From the NCBI RefSeq assembly GCF_000717055.1, contig NZ_JNXI01000004.1, forward strand, positions 1 to 64,000: a stretch of DNA of 64,000 bases. Direction: 5' to 3'. This document shows, piece by piece, positions 8,328 to 15,823 of this stretch. This stretch comes from Streptomyces iakyrus. GTDB taxonomy: Bacteria; Actinomycetota; Actinomycetes; Streptomycetales; Streptomycetaceae. The translations under genes were made by a program, and so were the position numbers. Positions within the stretch are counted from its first letter, which is position 1. Each line of letters begins with the position of its first letter. The notes beneath the pieces are model-generated. The model saw only the letters and a program-made list of their open reading frames with translations. It was not told where the DNA came from and did no database searches.

Positions 8328-9365
8328 GTGAAACGCCTGCGCTGGCCGAGCCGGATGCCGATCGACCCCTACATCCTGCTTCTCCTCGGGACGGTGGGCC
8401 TCGCCGCACTGCTCCCGGCGCGCGGGCCGGCCGCGGACGTCGCCTCCGGTGCCTCCACGGCGGCGGTGGCCCTGCTCTTCTTCCTGTACGGCGCCCGGCT
8501 GTCCACCCGTGAGGCGCTCGACGGGCTGCGCCACTGGCGGCTCCACGTCACCGTCCTGGCCTGCACCTTCCTCGTCTTCCCGCTGCTCGGGCTCGCGGCC
8601 CGCGGGCTCGTGCCGGTGATCCTGACGCACCCGCTCTACCAGGGCCTGCTCTTCCTGACACTGGTCCCGTCGACCGTCCAGTCGTCGATCGCCTTCACCT
8701 CGATGGCCCGCGGCAACGTGCCTGCCGCCATCTGCGCGGGCTCGTTCTCCTCCCTCGTCGGCATCGTCGCCACCCCGCTGCTGGCCGCCTCGCTGCTCGG
8801 CGGCAGCGGGGGCGGGTTCTCCGCCGGCTCGCTGCTGAAGATCGTGCTGCAACTGCTGGTCCCCTTCCTCGCCGGACAGCTGCTGCGGCGCTGGATCGGC
8901 GGCTTCGTCACCCGCCACAAGAAGGTCCTCGGGCTGGTGGACCGCGGCTCGATCCTGCTCGTCGTGTACACCGCGTTCAGCGTGGGCGTGGTCCAGGGCA
9001 TCTGGCACCAGGTCAGCCCCGCGCGGCTGGGCGGCCTGGTCGTCGTCGAGGCGGTCGTCCTCTCCGTGATGCTGCTGCTCACCTGGTACGGCGGCAAGGC
9101 GCTGCGCTTCGGCCGGGAGGACCGGATCGCGATCCAGTTCGCCGGCTCGAAGAAGTCCCTGGCCGCCGGACTGCCCATGGCGAGCGTCCTGTTCGGCGCG
9201 CAGGCCGCGCTCGCCGTACTGCCGCTGATGCTCTTCCACCAGATGCAGCTGATCGTGTGCGCGGTGATCGCCAAGCGGCGCGCGCGGGAAGCGGCGGAGG
9301 TCAGCGCGCCGCAGTCAGCCGCAGCGACACGAACCGCGGTCGGTACAGGGACACGTTCCGGCTGA
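8328..9365 (+). CDS. Bile acid:sodium symporter-like permease (BASS/SBF-like family)
   Basis: A 345-residue integral membrane protein with about nine or ten hydrophobic segments. It carries typical SBF-like motifs: FFLYGARLSTREAL near the second helix, LTLVPSTVQSSIAFTSMARGN in the centre and FAGSKKSLAAGLPMASVLF near the end. It resembles the YfeH/SLC10A7-like branch more than ASBT; the solute is unknown. The GTG at 8328 is preferred because of a GGAG site; an in-frame ATG at 8271 would add 19 residues. The 3' end overlaps the end of the opposing DUF4185 gene by 65 bp. Confidence 0.85.
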   Translation: MKRLRWPSRMPIDPYILLLLGTVGLAALLPARGPAADVASGASTAAVALLFFLYGARLSTREALDGLRHWRLHVTVLACTFLVFPLLGLAARGLVPVILTHPLYQGLLFLTLVPSTVQSSIAFTSMARGNVPAAICAGSFSSLVGIVATPLLAASLLGGSGGGFSAGSLLKIVLQLLVPFLAGQLLRRWIGGFVTRHKKVLGLVDRGSILLVVYTAFSVGVVQGIWHQVSPARLGGLVVVEAVVLSVMLLLTWYGGKALRFGREDRIAIQFAGSKKSLAAGLPMASVLFGAQAALAVLPLMLFHQMQLIVCAVIAKRRAREAAEVSAPQSAAATRTAVGTGTRSG

Positions 9366-10536
9366 GCTGCGCGGCGGCGCCCGTCATCTCCAGCCAGTTG
9401 ACGTCATAGCTCAGGACGAGCCGGCCCTCACCGCTCAGCACCGGATGCGCCTGCGGGTTGTAGGCGGCCACCTGCCCCTGCGGCAGCGGCGGGGTGAACT
9501 CCTTCGCCGGACCGTGCCACGGCCCGGCGGGGGAGCAGGCCCAGTAGGACGCCACGGTGGTCAGCCCCTTGGGGCCGGCCGCCATCGTGAACAGCACGTA
9601 CGTGCCGCCGTCCCGGACGACAGAGAAGGCGCTGCCCACGCCCTTGCGCCGCCCGTCCCCGAGCACCGGCCGGGGCCGGGCGCGGGGCACCCACGCCGAG
9701 CCGCTCCAGTACTGCCACGCCGCCGGGTCCGCGAGCGCGCCCTTTGGGACCCGGGCTGCGTACGCGTGCGAGACGGGGCGGGCGGCGGGCCGGCCGTCGT
9801 CGCCGCCGAACACATAGGTCCAGCCGCCCTCCTCGACCAGCGTGGTGCCGAAGAGCACCCGCCGGGACGGGTCGGCGACCGGCCGCTGGTCGAGCACCTC
9901 GGTGATCGACTCCAGGCGCAGCCCGGGCAGCGACAGGGTGGCGACCTCGGTCGCGGTGGGCACGCCGTAGATCCAGGGCGACTGTCCCGCCGTGCGCACC
10001 CACAGCAGCACCCGGACGACCTGCTCCGGGGATCCGGGGGAGCGGGGTTCGACGCGGGCGGCGACCGGCCAGCGCCACTGGTTCGGCGCCGGGTCGGCGA
10101 ACAGCGGGGCGGGCAGGGTGGATTCGAGGCGGCCGTCGCGCATCAGCACGGCGGAGTTGCGCACCAGCGGTGTGCCGGCGTCCCGCCAGGCGTAGGACTC
10201 GCCGTGCGGGTTGGGCGGCCCGTACACCCGGCCGAGGTAGGTGTCCGAGAACAGCCACAGCACCCGGCCGTCCGGCAGCCGCACCGAGTGGGTGCCGTCG
10301 CCGCCGGTCCAGTCGTCCGTGCGGCCCGCGTCGTCGCCGTAGCGGGCGAACTCGGCGGTGAGGCCGTCGTCCGCCTTCCAGGAGCCGACCGTCAGCGCCC
10401 GGCAGGCGTCGTCGTCCGGACCGTCGTCGCCGGGCAGGGCGATCAGCAGTGCGGCGCAGAGAACCAGGACCAGCAGCAAGCCGATCCCGGTTCCCGTGCG
10501 CTGTCGTGCTCGTAATGCTCCTGAGTCGTCGGGCAC
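9301..10536 (-). CDS. DUF4185 domain-containing secreted or membrane-anchored protein
   Basis: 411 residues. A single hydrophobic segment (LLLVLVLCAALLIAL, about 16-33) acts as signal or anchor. A beta-propeller-like DUF4185 domain follows, with repeated blade motifs (LPDGRVLWLFSDTYLG, NSAVLMRDG, YVFGGDDGR, YVLFTMAAGPKG, LVLSYDVNW). DUF4185 proteins resemble glycosidase-type propellers, but their activity is not established. The GTG start at 10536 lies 11 bp after the sialidase stop, so the two genes are probably translationally coupled. The shared context suggests work on the same extracellular glycan. Confidence 0.8.
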   Translation of the reverse strand: MPDDSGALRARQRTGTGIGLLLVLVLCAALLIALPGDDGPDDDACRALTVGSWKADDGLTAEFARYGDDAGRTDDWTGGDGTHSVRLPDGRVLWLFSDTYLGRVYGPPNPHGESYAWRDAGTPLVRNSAVLMRDGRLESTLPAPLFADPAPNQWRWPVAARVEPRSPGSPEQVVRVLLWVRTAGQSPWIYGVPTATEVATLSLPGLRLESITEVLDQRPVADPSRRVLFGTTLVEEGGWTYVFGGDDGRPAARPVSHAYAARVPKGALADPAAWQYWSGSAWVPRARPRPVLGDGRRKGVGSAFSVVRDGGTYVLFTMAAGPKGLTTVASYWACSPAGPWHGPAKEFTPPLPQGQVAAYNPQAHPVLSGEGRLVLSYDVNWLEMTGAAAQLSRNVSLYRPRFVSLRLTAAR

Positions 10537-10547
10537 GCCGTGTGACG

Positions 10548-12419
10548 TTAGTTGCTGCCGCTCACCTGGTCCATGGGCAGCCACAGCACCGTGCCCCGCG
10601 AGGCCGCTCCCGAGGCGCCGGCGGTCAGCTCCGCATCGCTCAGTGCCCGGTCCCACACCCGGACGTCGTCGATCGCCCCGGTGAGGAACGCCCGGCTGTC
10701 CATGCGCTGGCCGATGTGCACGCCGAACGGGGAGTTGCGGCTGACCGAGCCCGGCACGTCCGCCGTGCGGATCGCCTCGCCGTCGAGGAAGAGCGTCAAT
10801 TGCCCGCCGCCGCGGCGCAGGGCCAGATGGTGCCAGCGGCCGTCGTTGTGGGCGCCGTCGGTCGACACCGAGGCGGACCTGACGGTCATCGCGCCCGACC
10901 GGGTGGTGATCAGCCCCCGGATACGGTTGCTCGCCGGTTCCCCGCGCAGCCAGATCTGCGGCTGGGTGGTGCCGATGCCGCCCATCCACAGGAAGGGCTG
11001 CTCGCCGGTCGTGGCCGTGTAGCGGAAGTGCAGCGAGGCCGTGAAGTCCCCTTCCCCGAGCGGGAGCCGGGACCGGTAGGGCAGCCGCACGGCGTCGTCG
11101 GTGCCGTCGAACGACAGCGCACCGCCGCGGACACCGGCCGTGCGCCCGGCACCGCCGAGCACGGCCGCGGGCCTGGCGCCCGCCGCCGCGTCGCGTGTGG
11201 TCGGGTCGGCGCCCCGGCGCGGCTTCAGCCAGTCCTCGCTGAAGCGGGCGAAGCGGATCTCGTCGCGTGCGTCGACCGCGCCGCCCTCGTACAGCAGGCC
11301 CACCGCCCCGCCGCCCAGGGCCGCCATGTCGGAGTAGCCGGACCAGTCCGTGGTGACGACCGTGCCACGGTCCACGCTCTCCCAGGTGCGTCCGCCGTCG
11401 TAGGAGGAGCGGACCATCATCGTCCGGCGGCGGTCGGGGTCGGCCGGGGCGGACAGCAGCATCCGGCCGCCGAGGCGCAGGGTCGCGCCCTGGACCTGCG
11501 GGGTGTACAGGTCCGGAAGGTCGCGGAAGGGGGTGGCGAAGCTGTCGCCGCCGTCGAGGCTGAAGGTCTGGGAGCGGTGGCCCAGGTCGGTGCCGTCCTG
11601 CTCGCGGCCGCTGACGAGCAGGGCGCCGTCGGAGCGCTCGGTGAGCGTCACCTCGGACGGCTTCTGCCGGAACATGCCGTCCTGCGCTATGGGCCAGGTG
11701 TCCGTGGCGCCGACCCGCCAGGAGTCGCCGCCGTCGTCGCTGACGACGAGCGCGGCGTGATTGGCGGAGACCCGGCTGCCGTTCCACGTCTCGGTGTTGA
11801 CGCCGAACACCAGCCGCCCGGCGTGCTTGCCGCGGGTCAGCTGGACGCCGTGCACGGGGCCGGTCGCGTACCAGGAGTTCCAGTGCCCGGGCAGGATCTC
11901 GTCGCTCAGATCGCGCGGCTGCGACCAGGTCCGGCCGTCGTCGTCGCTGTACTGCAGATGCGGGGTGCGGTCGCAGGGGACGGAGCAGTTGCCGGCGTCC
12001 GTACGGCCGGTGTTGAACGTCTCGGCCAGCAGGATCCGTCCCGTCCTGCGGTCCACGACGGGCGCCGGGTTGCCGTGCGTGTCGCCCGCGCCCTCGGTGA
12101 CCACCTGGAGCGGCCCCCAGGTGCGGCCGCCGTCGGTGGAGCGCTTGACGACGATGTCGATGTCGGCGGCGTCACCGCAGTTGAGGACGCGGCCTTCGGC
12201 GAAGGCGAGCAGCGTGCCCCTGGTGGTGCGCACGATCGCCGGGATCCGGAAGCAGGCGTAGCCCGGGTCCTGGGACGCCTTGAAGAGCACCTGCTGGTCG
12301 AACTCCGGTACTGCGGAACCGGGTCGGCCGAGCGCCGGAGCGGTGGGAGCGAGCAGCGCCCCGGCGGCGACGGCGGCGGTCAGGGTGGATCTCAGACGTG
12401 CGCGAAGACTTGACGGCAT
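10548..12419 (-). CDS. Secreted exo-alpha-sialidase (GH33) with C-terminal LamG-like domain
   Basis: 623 residues. A signal peptide ends near APALG (about 31). The six-bladed sialidase propeller follows, with the FRIP motif (CFRIPAIV, about 56-63) holding the arginine that binds the sialate carboxylate. At least four Asp-boxes are seen (STDGGRTW, SDDDGRTW, SDDGGDSW, SYDGGRTW). GYSDMAALGGGAVGLLYEGG contains the Tyr/Glu region. From about 430 onward a concanavalin-like LamG domain is seen (GALSFDGTDDAVRLP, WHHLALRRGGGQLTLFLDGE, IDDVRVWDRALSDAE). The enzyme should release terminal sialic acids outside the cell. It heads a two-gene unit with the DUF4185 gene. Confidence 0.92.
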   Translation of the reverse strand: MPSSLRARLRSTLTAAVAAGALLAPTAPALGRPGSAVPEFDQQVLFKASQDPGYACFRIPAIVRTTRGTLLAFAEGRVLNCGDAADIDIVVKRSTDGGRTWGPLQVVTEGAGDTHGNPAPVVDRRTGRILLAETFNTGRTDAGNCSVPCDRTPHLQYSDDDGRTWSQPRDLSDEILPGHWNSWYATGPVHGVQLTRGKHAGRLVFGVNTETWNGSRVSANHAALVVSDDGGDSWRVGATDTWPIAQDGMFRQKPSEVTLTERSDGALLVSGREQDGTDLGHRSQTFSLDGGDSFATPFRDLPDLYTPQVQGATLRLGGRMLLSAPADPDRRRTMMVRSSYDGGRTWESVDRGTVVTTDWSGYSDMAALGGGAVGLLYEGGAVDARDEIRFARFSEDWLKPRRGADPTTRDAAAGARPAAVLGGAGRTAGVRGGALSFDGTDDAVRLPYRSRLPLGEGDFTASLHFRYTATTGEQPFLWMGGIGTTQPQIWLRGEPASNRIRGLITTRSGAMTVRSASVSTDGAHNDGRWHHLALRRGGGQLTLFLDGEAIRTADVPGSVSRNSPFGVHIGQRMDSRAFLTGAIDDVRVWDRALSDAELTAGASGAASRGTVLWLPMDQVSGSN

Positions 12420-12488
12420 GGTGCGACCTGCCCTTCATGCGTCTGTCGGCTGGACCACCCGGGCATGGAAACAGACATCCGGTCATCC

Positions 12489-12503
12489 GGACATCCCATG
12501 TCC
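12489..12503. promoter_or_regulatory. Dyad upstream of the sialidase gene
   Basis: GGACAT-CCC-ATGTCC is a perfect 6-bp inverted repeat 70 bp upstream of the sialidase start codon, suitable for a dimeric repressor. The regulator is unknown. Confidence 0.35.
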
Positions 12504-12559
12504 AATGTGTGGGCCACAGACGGTACTTGGGTTCACAGACCCCCCACAAGAAGCGTGCG

Positions 12560-13477
12560 TCAGGGGATCAGGACGACCTTGCCCAGGTTGGACCGGCCCT
12601 CGATCTCCCCGTGCGCCTTCGCCGCGTCCTCCAGCGCGAACTCCCCGTGCACGACCGGCCTGAGCTCCCCCGCCGCGAACAGCCGCCACAGCTCCTCACG
12701 CCACTGCTCGTACAACTCCGGCTTCCCGCGGGCGATACGGGCCATCTGGAACCCGATCACCGACTTGGCGTCCACGAGCAGGTCGTACGCCTGGATGGTG
12801 CCGCCGCCCGAGCTGTACGCCACCAGCCGCCCTTCGGGGACGAGCGCGTGCAGGGCCGGGGTGAGCAGCTCGCCGCCGACCGCGTCCAGGACGTAGTCGA
12901 CCGGTGTGCCCCAGCCGTTGTCGCCGTACGCGATGACGTGGTCGGCGCCGAGCCCCCGGACGAAGTCGGCCTTGGCCGGGTCGGAGACGGCTCCCACGAC
13001 CCGGCCGGCGCCGCGCGTCCTGGCCAGCTGCACGGCCAGGTGGCCGACGCCGCTCGCGGCCGCGGTGACCAGGGCTGCCTCCCCCGGCTCGGGCCGGGCC
13101 GCCTCCAGGGCGCCGAGGGCGACCAGGCCGCTGCGGACCAGGGCGACCGCGTCGACGGCGCCGGCGTCCGCCGGAATCGGGGAGGCCATGGCTTCGTGCA
13201 GCAGGGCGAAGTCCGCGTAGCCGTGGCCGAGGCACAGGCCCGTCACCCGGTCGCCGGTGCCGAAGCGGGTGACGCCCTCGCCGACGGCCGTGACGTGCCC
13301 GGCGATCTCGCCTCCGAGGGGCCCGGGCTCGTCCGCCTCGCCGACCTTGCGGACGACCGGGAGCGTGACGCCGATCGCCTCCGCGTGCACGAGCAGCTCC
13401 CCGGGGCCCGGTGCGGGGAGTGGTGCCTCCTCCATGAACAGGGGGCCGCCTCGGGATTCGTAGCGGACGCGGCGCAT
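12560..13477 (-). CDS. Zinc-independent medium-chain dehydrogenase, quinone oxidoreductase-like
   Basis: A 305-residue MDR protein. It has the N-terminal GroES-like half (GEIAGHVTAVGEGVTRFGTGDRV, about 56-79) and a Rossmann half with AAASGVGHLAVQLAR (about 138-152). The zinc-ligand cysteines of alcohol dehydrogenases are absent, so it belongs to the NADPH:quinone reductase/zeta-crystallin group. It is divergent from a MarR regulator; this pairing is typical of electrophile- or quinone-responsive circuits. The ATG has a strong GGAGGTG site. Confidence 0.9.
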   Translation of the reverse strand: MRRVRYESRGGPLFMEEAPLPAPGPGELLVHAEAIGVTLPVVRKVGEADEPGPLGGEIAGHVTAVGEGVTRFGTGDRVTGLCLGHGYADFALLHEAMASPIPADAGAVDAVALVRSGLVALGALEAARPEPGEAALVTAAASGVGHLAVQLARTRGAGRVVGAVSDPAKADFVRGLGADHVIAYGDNGWGTPVDYVLDAVGGELLTPALHALVPEGRLVAYSSGGGTIQAYDLLVDAKSVIGFQMARIARGKPELYEQWREELWRLFAAGELRPVVHGEFALEDAAKAHGEIEGRSNLGKVVLIP

Positions 13478-13490
13478 CGCACCTCCGGGG

Positions 13491-13559
13491 TCGTTGGTCG
13501 TCCCGACGGATTCATTGGGAAACCCAACGGTATAGGAGGATCATAGGAAGAACCAACGA
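13491..13559. promoter_or_regulatory. Candidate MarR operator region
   Basis: The divergent promoter holds TCGTTGGT (13491-13498) and its exact inverse ACCAACGA (13552-13559). Between them lies the dyad TTGGG-AAA-CCCAA (13515-13527). The core CGTTGG/CCAACG occurs three times in 70 bp, consistent with binding by the adjacent MarR protein and control of both genes. Confidence 0.5.
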
Positions 13560-13580
13560 TTCTGTGGTTAGGCTGCGGCC

Positions 13581-14018
13581 ATGTCGGAAGCCCCCCTCCC
13601 CGCGATCCGCTCCCTGCCCAGCTGGCTGCTCGGCCGTGCCGCCGCCCGCGGGAGGGCGCTGGTGGCCGACGCCCTGGCCGAGGAGGACATGCGGATGTGG
13701 CACCACGTGGTGCTGTCCGCCGTCCGCGACCTCGGGCCCGTCGCCCAGGCCGACCTCGGCCGCGGGGTCCGGCTGGACCCGAAAGACCTGGTCGGCGTCC
13801 TCAACGACCTCCAGTCGGCGGGCCTGGTGGTCCGCGAGCCGGACCCACGGGACCGCCGCAAGAACGCGGTGTCCCTCACCGCGCGGGGAGCCCGGCTGCT
13901 GAAGCGCTGCGAAGCGGCGGCCCGCGCGGCCAACGACGAACTGCTCGCACCGCTGTCGGCGGCCGAGCGGGAGCAGTTCACCGGGATGCTGCTGCGCATA
14001 TCAGGCACGGCCGACTGA
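13581..14018 (+). CDS. MarR-family transcriptional regulator
   Basis: A 145-residue winged-helix regulator. The recognition region is VAQADLGRGVRLDPKDLVGVLNDLQSAGLVVREPDPRDRRKNAVSLT (about 54-100), with the DxRxR wing motif (DPRDRRKN) at about 91-98. It faces the quinone oxidoreductase gene across 103 bp containing repeated CCAACG motifs and probably represses it. Confidence 0.92.
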   Translation: MSEAPLPAIRSLPSWLLGRAAARGRALVADALAEEDMRMWHHVVLSAVRDLGPVAQADLGRGVRLDPKDLVGVLNDLQSAGLVVREPDPRDRRKNAVSLTARGARLLKRCEAAARAANDELLAPLSAAEREQFTGMLLRISGTAD

Positions 14019-14034
14019 GGCCGTGAGGCCGAGA

Positions 14035-14081
14035 CGGGGCCCCTGCGGCGCAGGGGGCGCTCCCCGCCGGTCGGGGCCCCG
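14035..14081. terminator. Hairpin cluster between convergent MarR and FdhD genes
   Basis: CCCCTGCG at 14040-14047 pairs with CGCAGGGG at 14049-14056. A larger CGGGGCCCC/GGGGCCCCG pairing (14035-14043 with 14073-14081) can enclose it. No T-run is present. Confidence 0.5.
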
Positions 14082-14106
14082 CCGCCGTGTCGCGGAGGGA
14101 ACCTGT

Positions 14107-14955
14107 TCAGCCCTGGGCGGCCGCGGCCCGCAGAGCGATCCGGTCCTCACCCGCGTACACGTTCATGGAGCTGCCCCGCAGGAAGCCCACCAGCGTCAGA
14201 CCCGTCTCGGCCGCCAGGTCCACCGCCAGCGAGGACGGCGCCGACACGGCCGCCAGGACCGGCATGCCGGCCATCACGGCCTTCTGCGCCAGCTCGAAGG
14301 AGGCCCTGCCCGAGACGAGCAGGATCGCCCGGGACAGCGGCAGCTCCCCGTTCTGCAGGGCACGGCCCACCAGCTTGTCGACCGCGTTGTGCCGGCCCAC
14401 GTCCTCCCGGACGTCCAGCAGCTCGCCCTCCTCCGTGAAGAGAGCCGCGGCATGCAGGCCCCCCGTCCGGTCGAAGACCCGCTGGGCCGCCCGCAGCCGG
14501 TCGGGCAGGCTCGCGAGCAGCTCGGGGGAGATCCGGACCGGGGGAGTGTCGGCGATGGGGAAGCGGGCCGTGGTGCGCACCGCGTCCAGCGACGCCTTAC
14601 CGCACAGCCCGCAGGACGACGTCGTGTAGACGTTGCGCTCCAGCGTGATGTCCGGGACCACCACGTCGGGGGCCGTCTGCACGTCGACCACGTTGTAGGT
14701 GTTGGACCCGTCGGCGGTGGCTCCGGCGCAGTAGACGATGTTCCGGAGATCCTGCTGCCCGCCGAGCACCCCCTCGCTCACCAGGAAACCCGCCGCCAGG
14801 GCGAAGTCGTCGCCCGGGGTGCGCATGGTGATCGCCAGCGGCTTGCCGTTGAGCCGGATCTCCAGCGGCTCCTCGGCGACGAGCGTGTCCGGGCGGCTGG
14901 AGACCGCCCCGCCGCGGATGCGGAGAACCTTGCGTCGTTCCGTGACTCGTCCCAT
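14107..14955 (-). CDS. fdhD: Formate dehydrogenase accessory sulfurtransferase FdhD
   Basis: 282 residues. FdhD passes sulfur from a cysteine desulfurase to the molybdenum-bis-MGD cofactor, which is essential for formate dehydrogenase activity. The CxxC sulfur-relay motif is in TTSSCGLCGK (about 110-119). Other hallmarks are EEPLEIRLNGKPLAITMRTPGDD and EDVGRHNAVDKLVG. It is the last gene of the formate dehydrogenase operon, 7 bp after the iron-sulfur chain stop. Confidence 0.95.
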   Translation of the reverse strand: MGRVTERRKVLRIRGGAVSSRPDTLVAEEPLEIRLNGKPLAITMRTPGDDFALAAGFLVSEGVLGGQQDLRNIVYCAGATADGSNTYNVVDVQTAPDVVVPDITLERNVYTTSSCGLCGKASLDAVRTTARFPIADTPPVRISPELLASLPDRLRAAQRVFDRTGGLHAAALFTEEGELLDVREDVGRHNAVDKLVGRALQNGELPLSRAILLVSGRASFELAQKAVMAGMPVLAAVSAPSSLAVDLAAETGLTLVGFLRGSSMNVYAGEDRIALRAAAAQG

Positions 14956-14962
14956 GTCCTGA

Positions 14963-15823
14963 TCAGTCCCGGTTCTGTACGTGCTGGTAGCCGAAGCGGC
15001 CCTTGATGCAGAGGTTGCCGTGGGTCACCGGGTTGTCGTGCGGCGAGGTGACTTTCACGATCTCATTGTCCTGCACGTGCAGCGTCAGGTTGCAGCCCAC
15101 TCCGCAGTACGCGCACACCGTGGTCGTCTCCGTCTGGGCGGACTCGTCCCACGTACCCGCCGCCCGCATGTCGAACTCGGACTTGAACGACAGCGCGCCC
15201 GTCGGGCACACCTCGATGCAGTTGCCGCAGTACACGCACGCCGAGTCGGTGAGCGGCGCGTCGTGCTCCACCGCGATCCGGGCGTCGAAGCCGCGCCCCG
15301 CGACCGAGATCGCGAAGGAGTTCTGCCACTGGTCGCCGCAGGCGTCGACGCACTTGTAGCAGAGGATGCACTTGTCGTAGTCGCGCACGTACAGGTCGTT
15401 GTCGACCTTCGGCTCCTCGTTCAGCCGGGCCGCGTCCGGGCCGAAGCGGTCCGGTTTCGCCTCGTACTCCTTGAGCCAACCGGTGACCTTCGGTGTGGTC
15501 GACAGGTCGACCGAGGATGCGAGCAGTTCCAGGACGATCTTGCGGCTGTGCCGGGCGCGCTCGGTGTCCGTGCGGACCTCCATGCCCGGCTCCGCCTTGC
15601 GCGAGCAGGCCGGGACGAGCGTCCTGGCCCCCTCGACCTCGACGACGCAGACCCGGCAGGCGTTCTTCGGGCGCAGGGTGTCGCCCTCGCACAGGGTCGG
15701 GACGTCCTTCCCGGCCGCGCGGCAGGCATCCAGGATGGTCGAGCCCTCGGGGACCCGGGCCTCCTCGCCGTCGAGGGTGAACTCCAGCATGCGGCGCGGG
15801 ATCCCCAGCGGTGTGACGGTCAT
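14963..15823 (-). CDS. Formate dehydrogenase iron-sulfur chain: 2Fe-2S, two 4Fe-4S and the detached Mo/W-enzyme Fe4S4 domain
   Basis: 286 residues. A plant-type 2Fe-2S domain comes first (about 10-85, with TLCEG, ACRVC and PACSRK). Ferredoxin-like 4Fe-4S motifs follow at about 151 (CILCYKCVDACG) and 194 (CVYCGNCIEVCP). From about 237 to the end (CAYCGVGCN, then NLCIKGRFGY) is the N-terminal Fe4S4 domain of molybdopterin oxidoreductases. In FdsA/FdhF-type enzymes that domain is fused to the catalytic part. Here the chain stops exactly at the domain border, and the catalytic part is a separate gene two positions upstream in the operon. Its ATG overlaps the NuoEF stop (ATGA). It should carry electrons from the Mo site to the FMN chain. 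Confidence 0.9.
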   Translation of the reverse strand: MTVTPLGIPRRMLEFTLDGEEARVPEGSTILDACRAAGKDVPTLCEGDTLRPKNACRVCVVEVEGARTLVPACSRKAEPGMEVRTDTERARHSRKIVLELLASSVDLSTTPKVTGWLKEYEAKPDRFGPDAARLNEEPKVDNDLYVRDYDKCILCYKCVDACGDQWQNSFAISVAGRGFDARIAVEHDAPLTDSACVYCGNCIEVCPTGALSFKSEFDMRAAGTWDESAQTETTTVCAYCGVGCNLTLHVQDNEIVKVTSPHDNPVTHGNLCIKGRFGYQHVQNRD

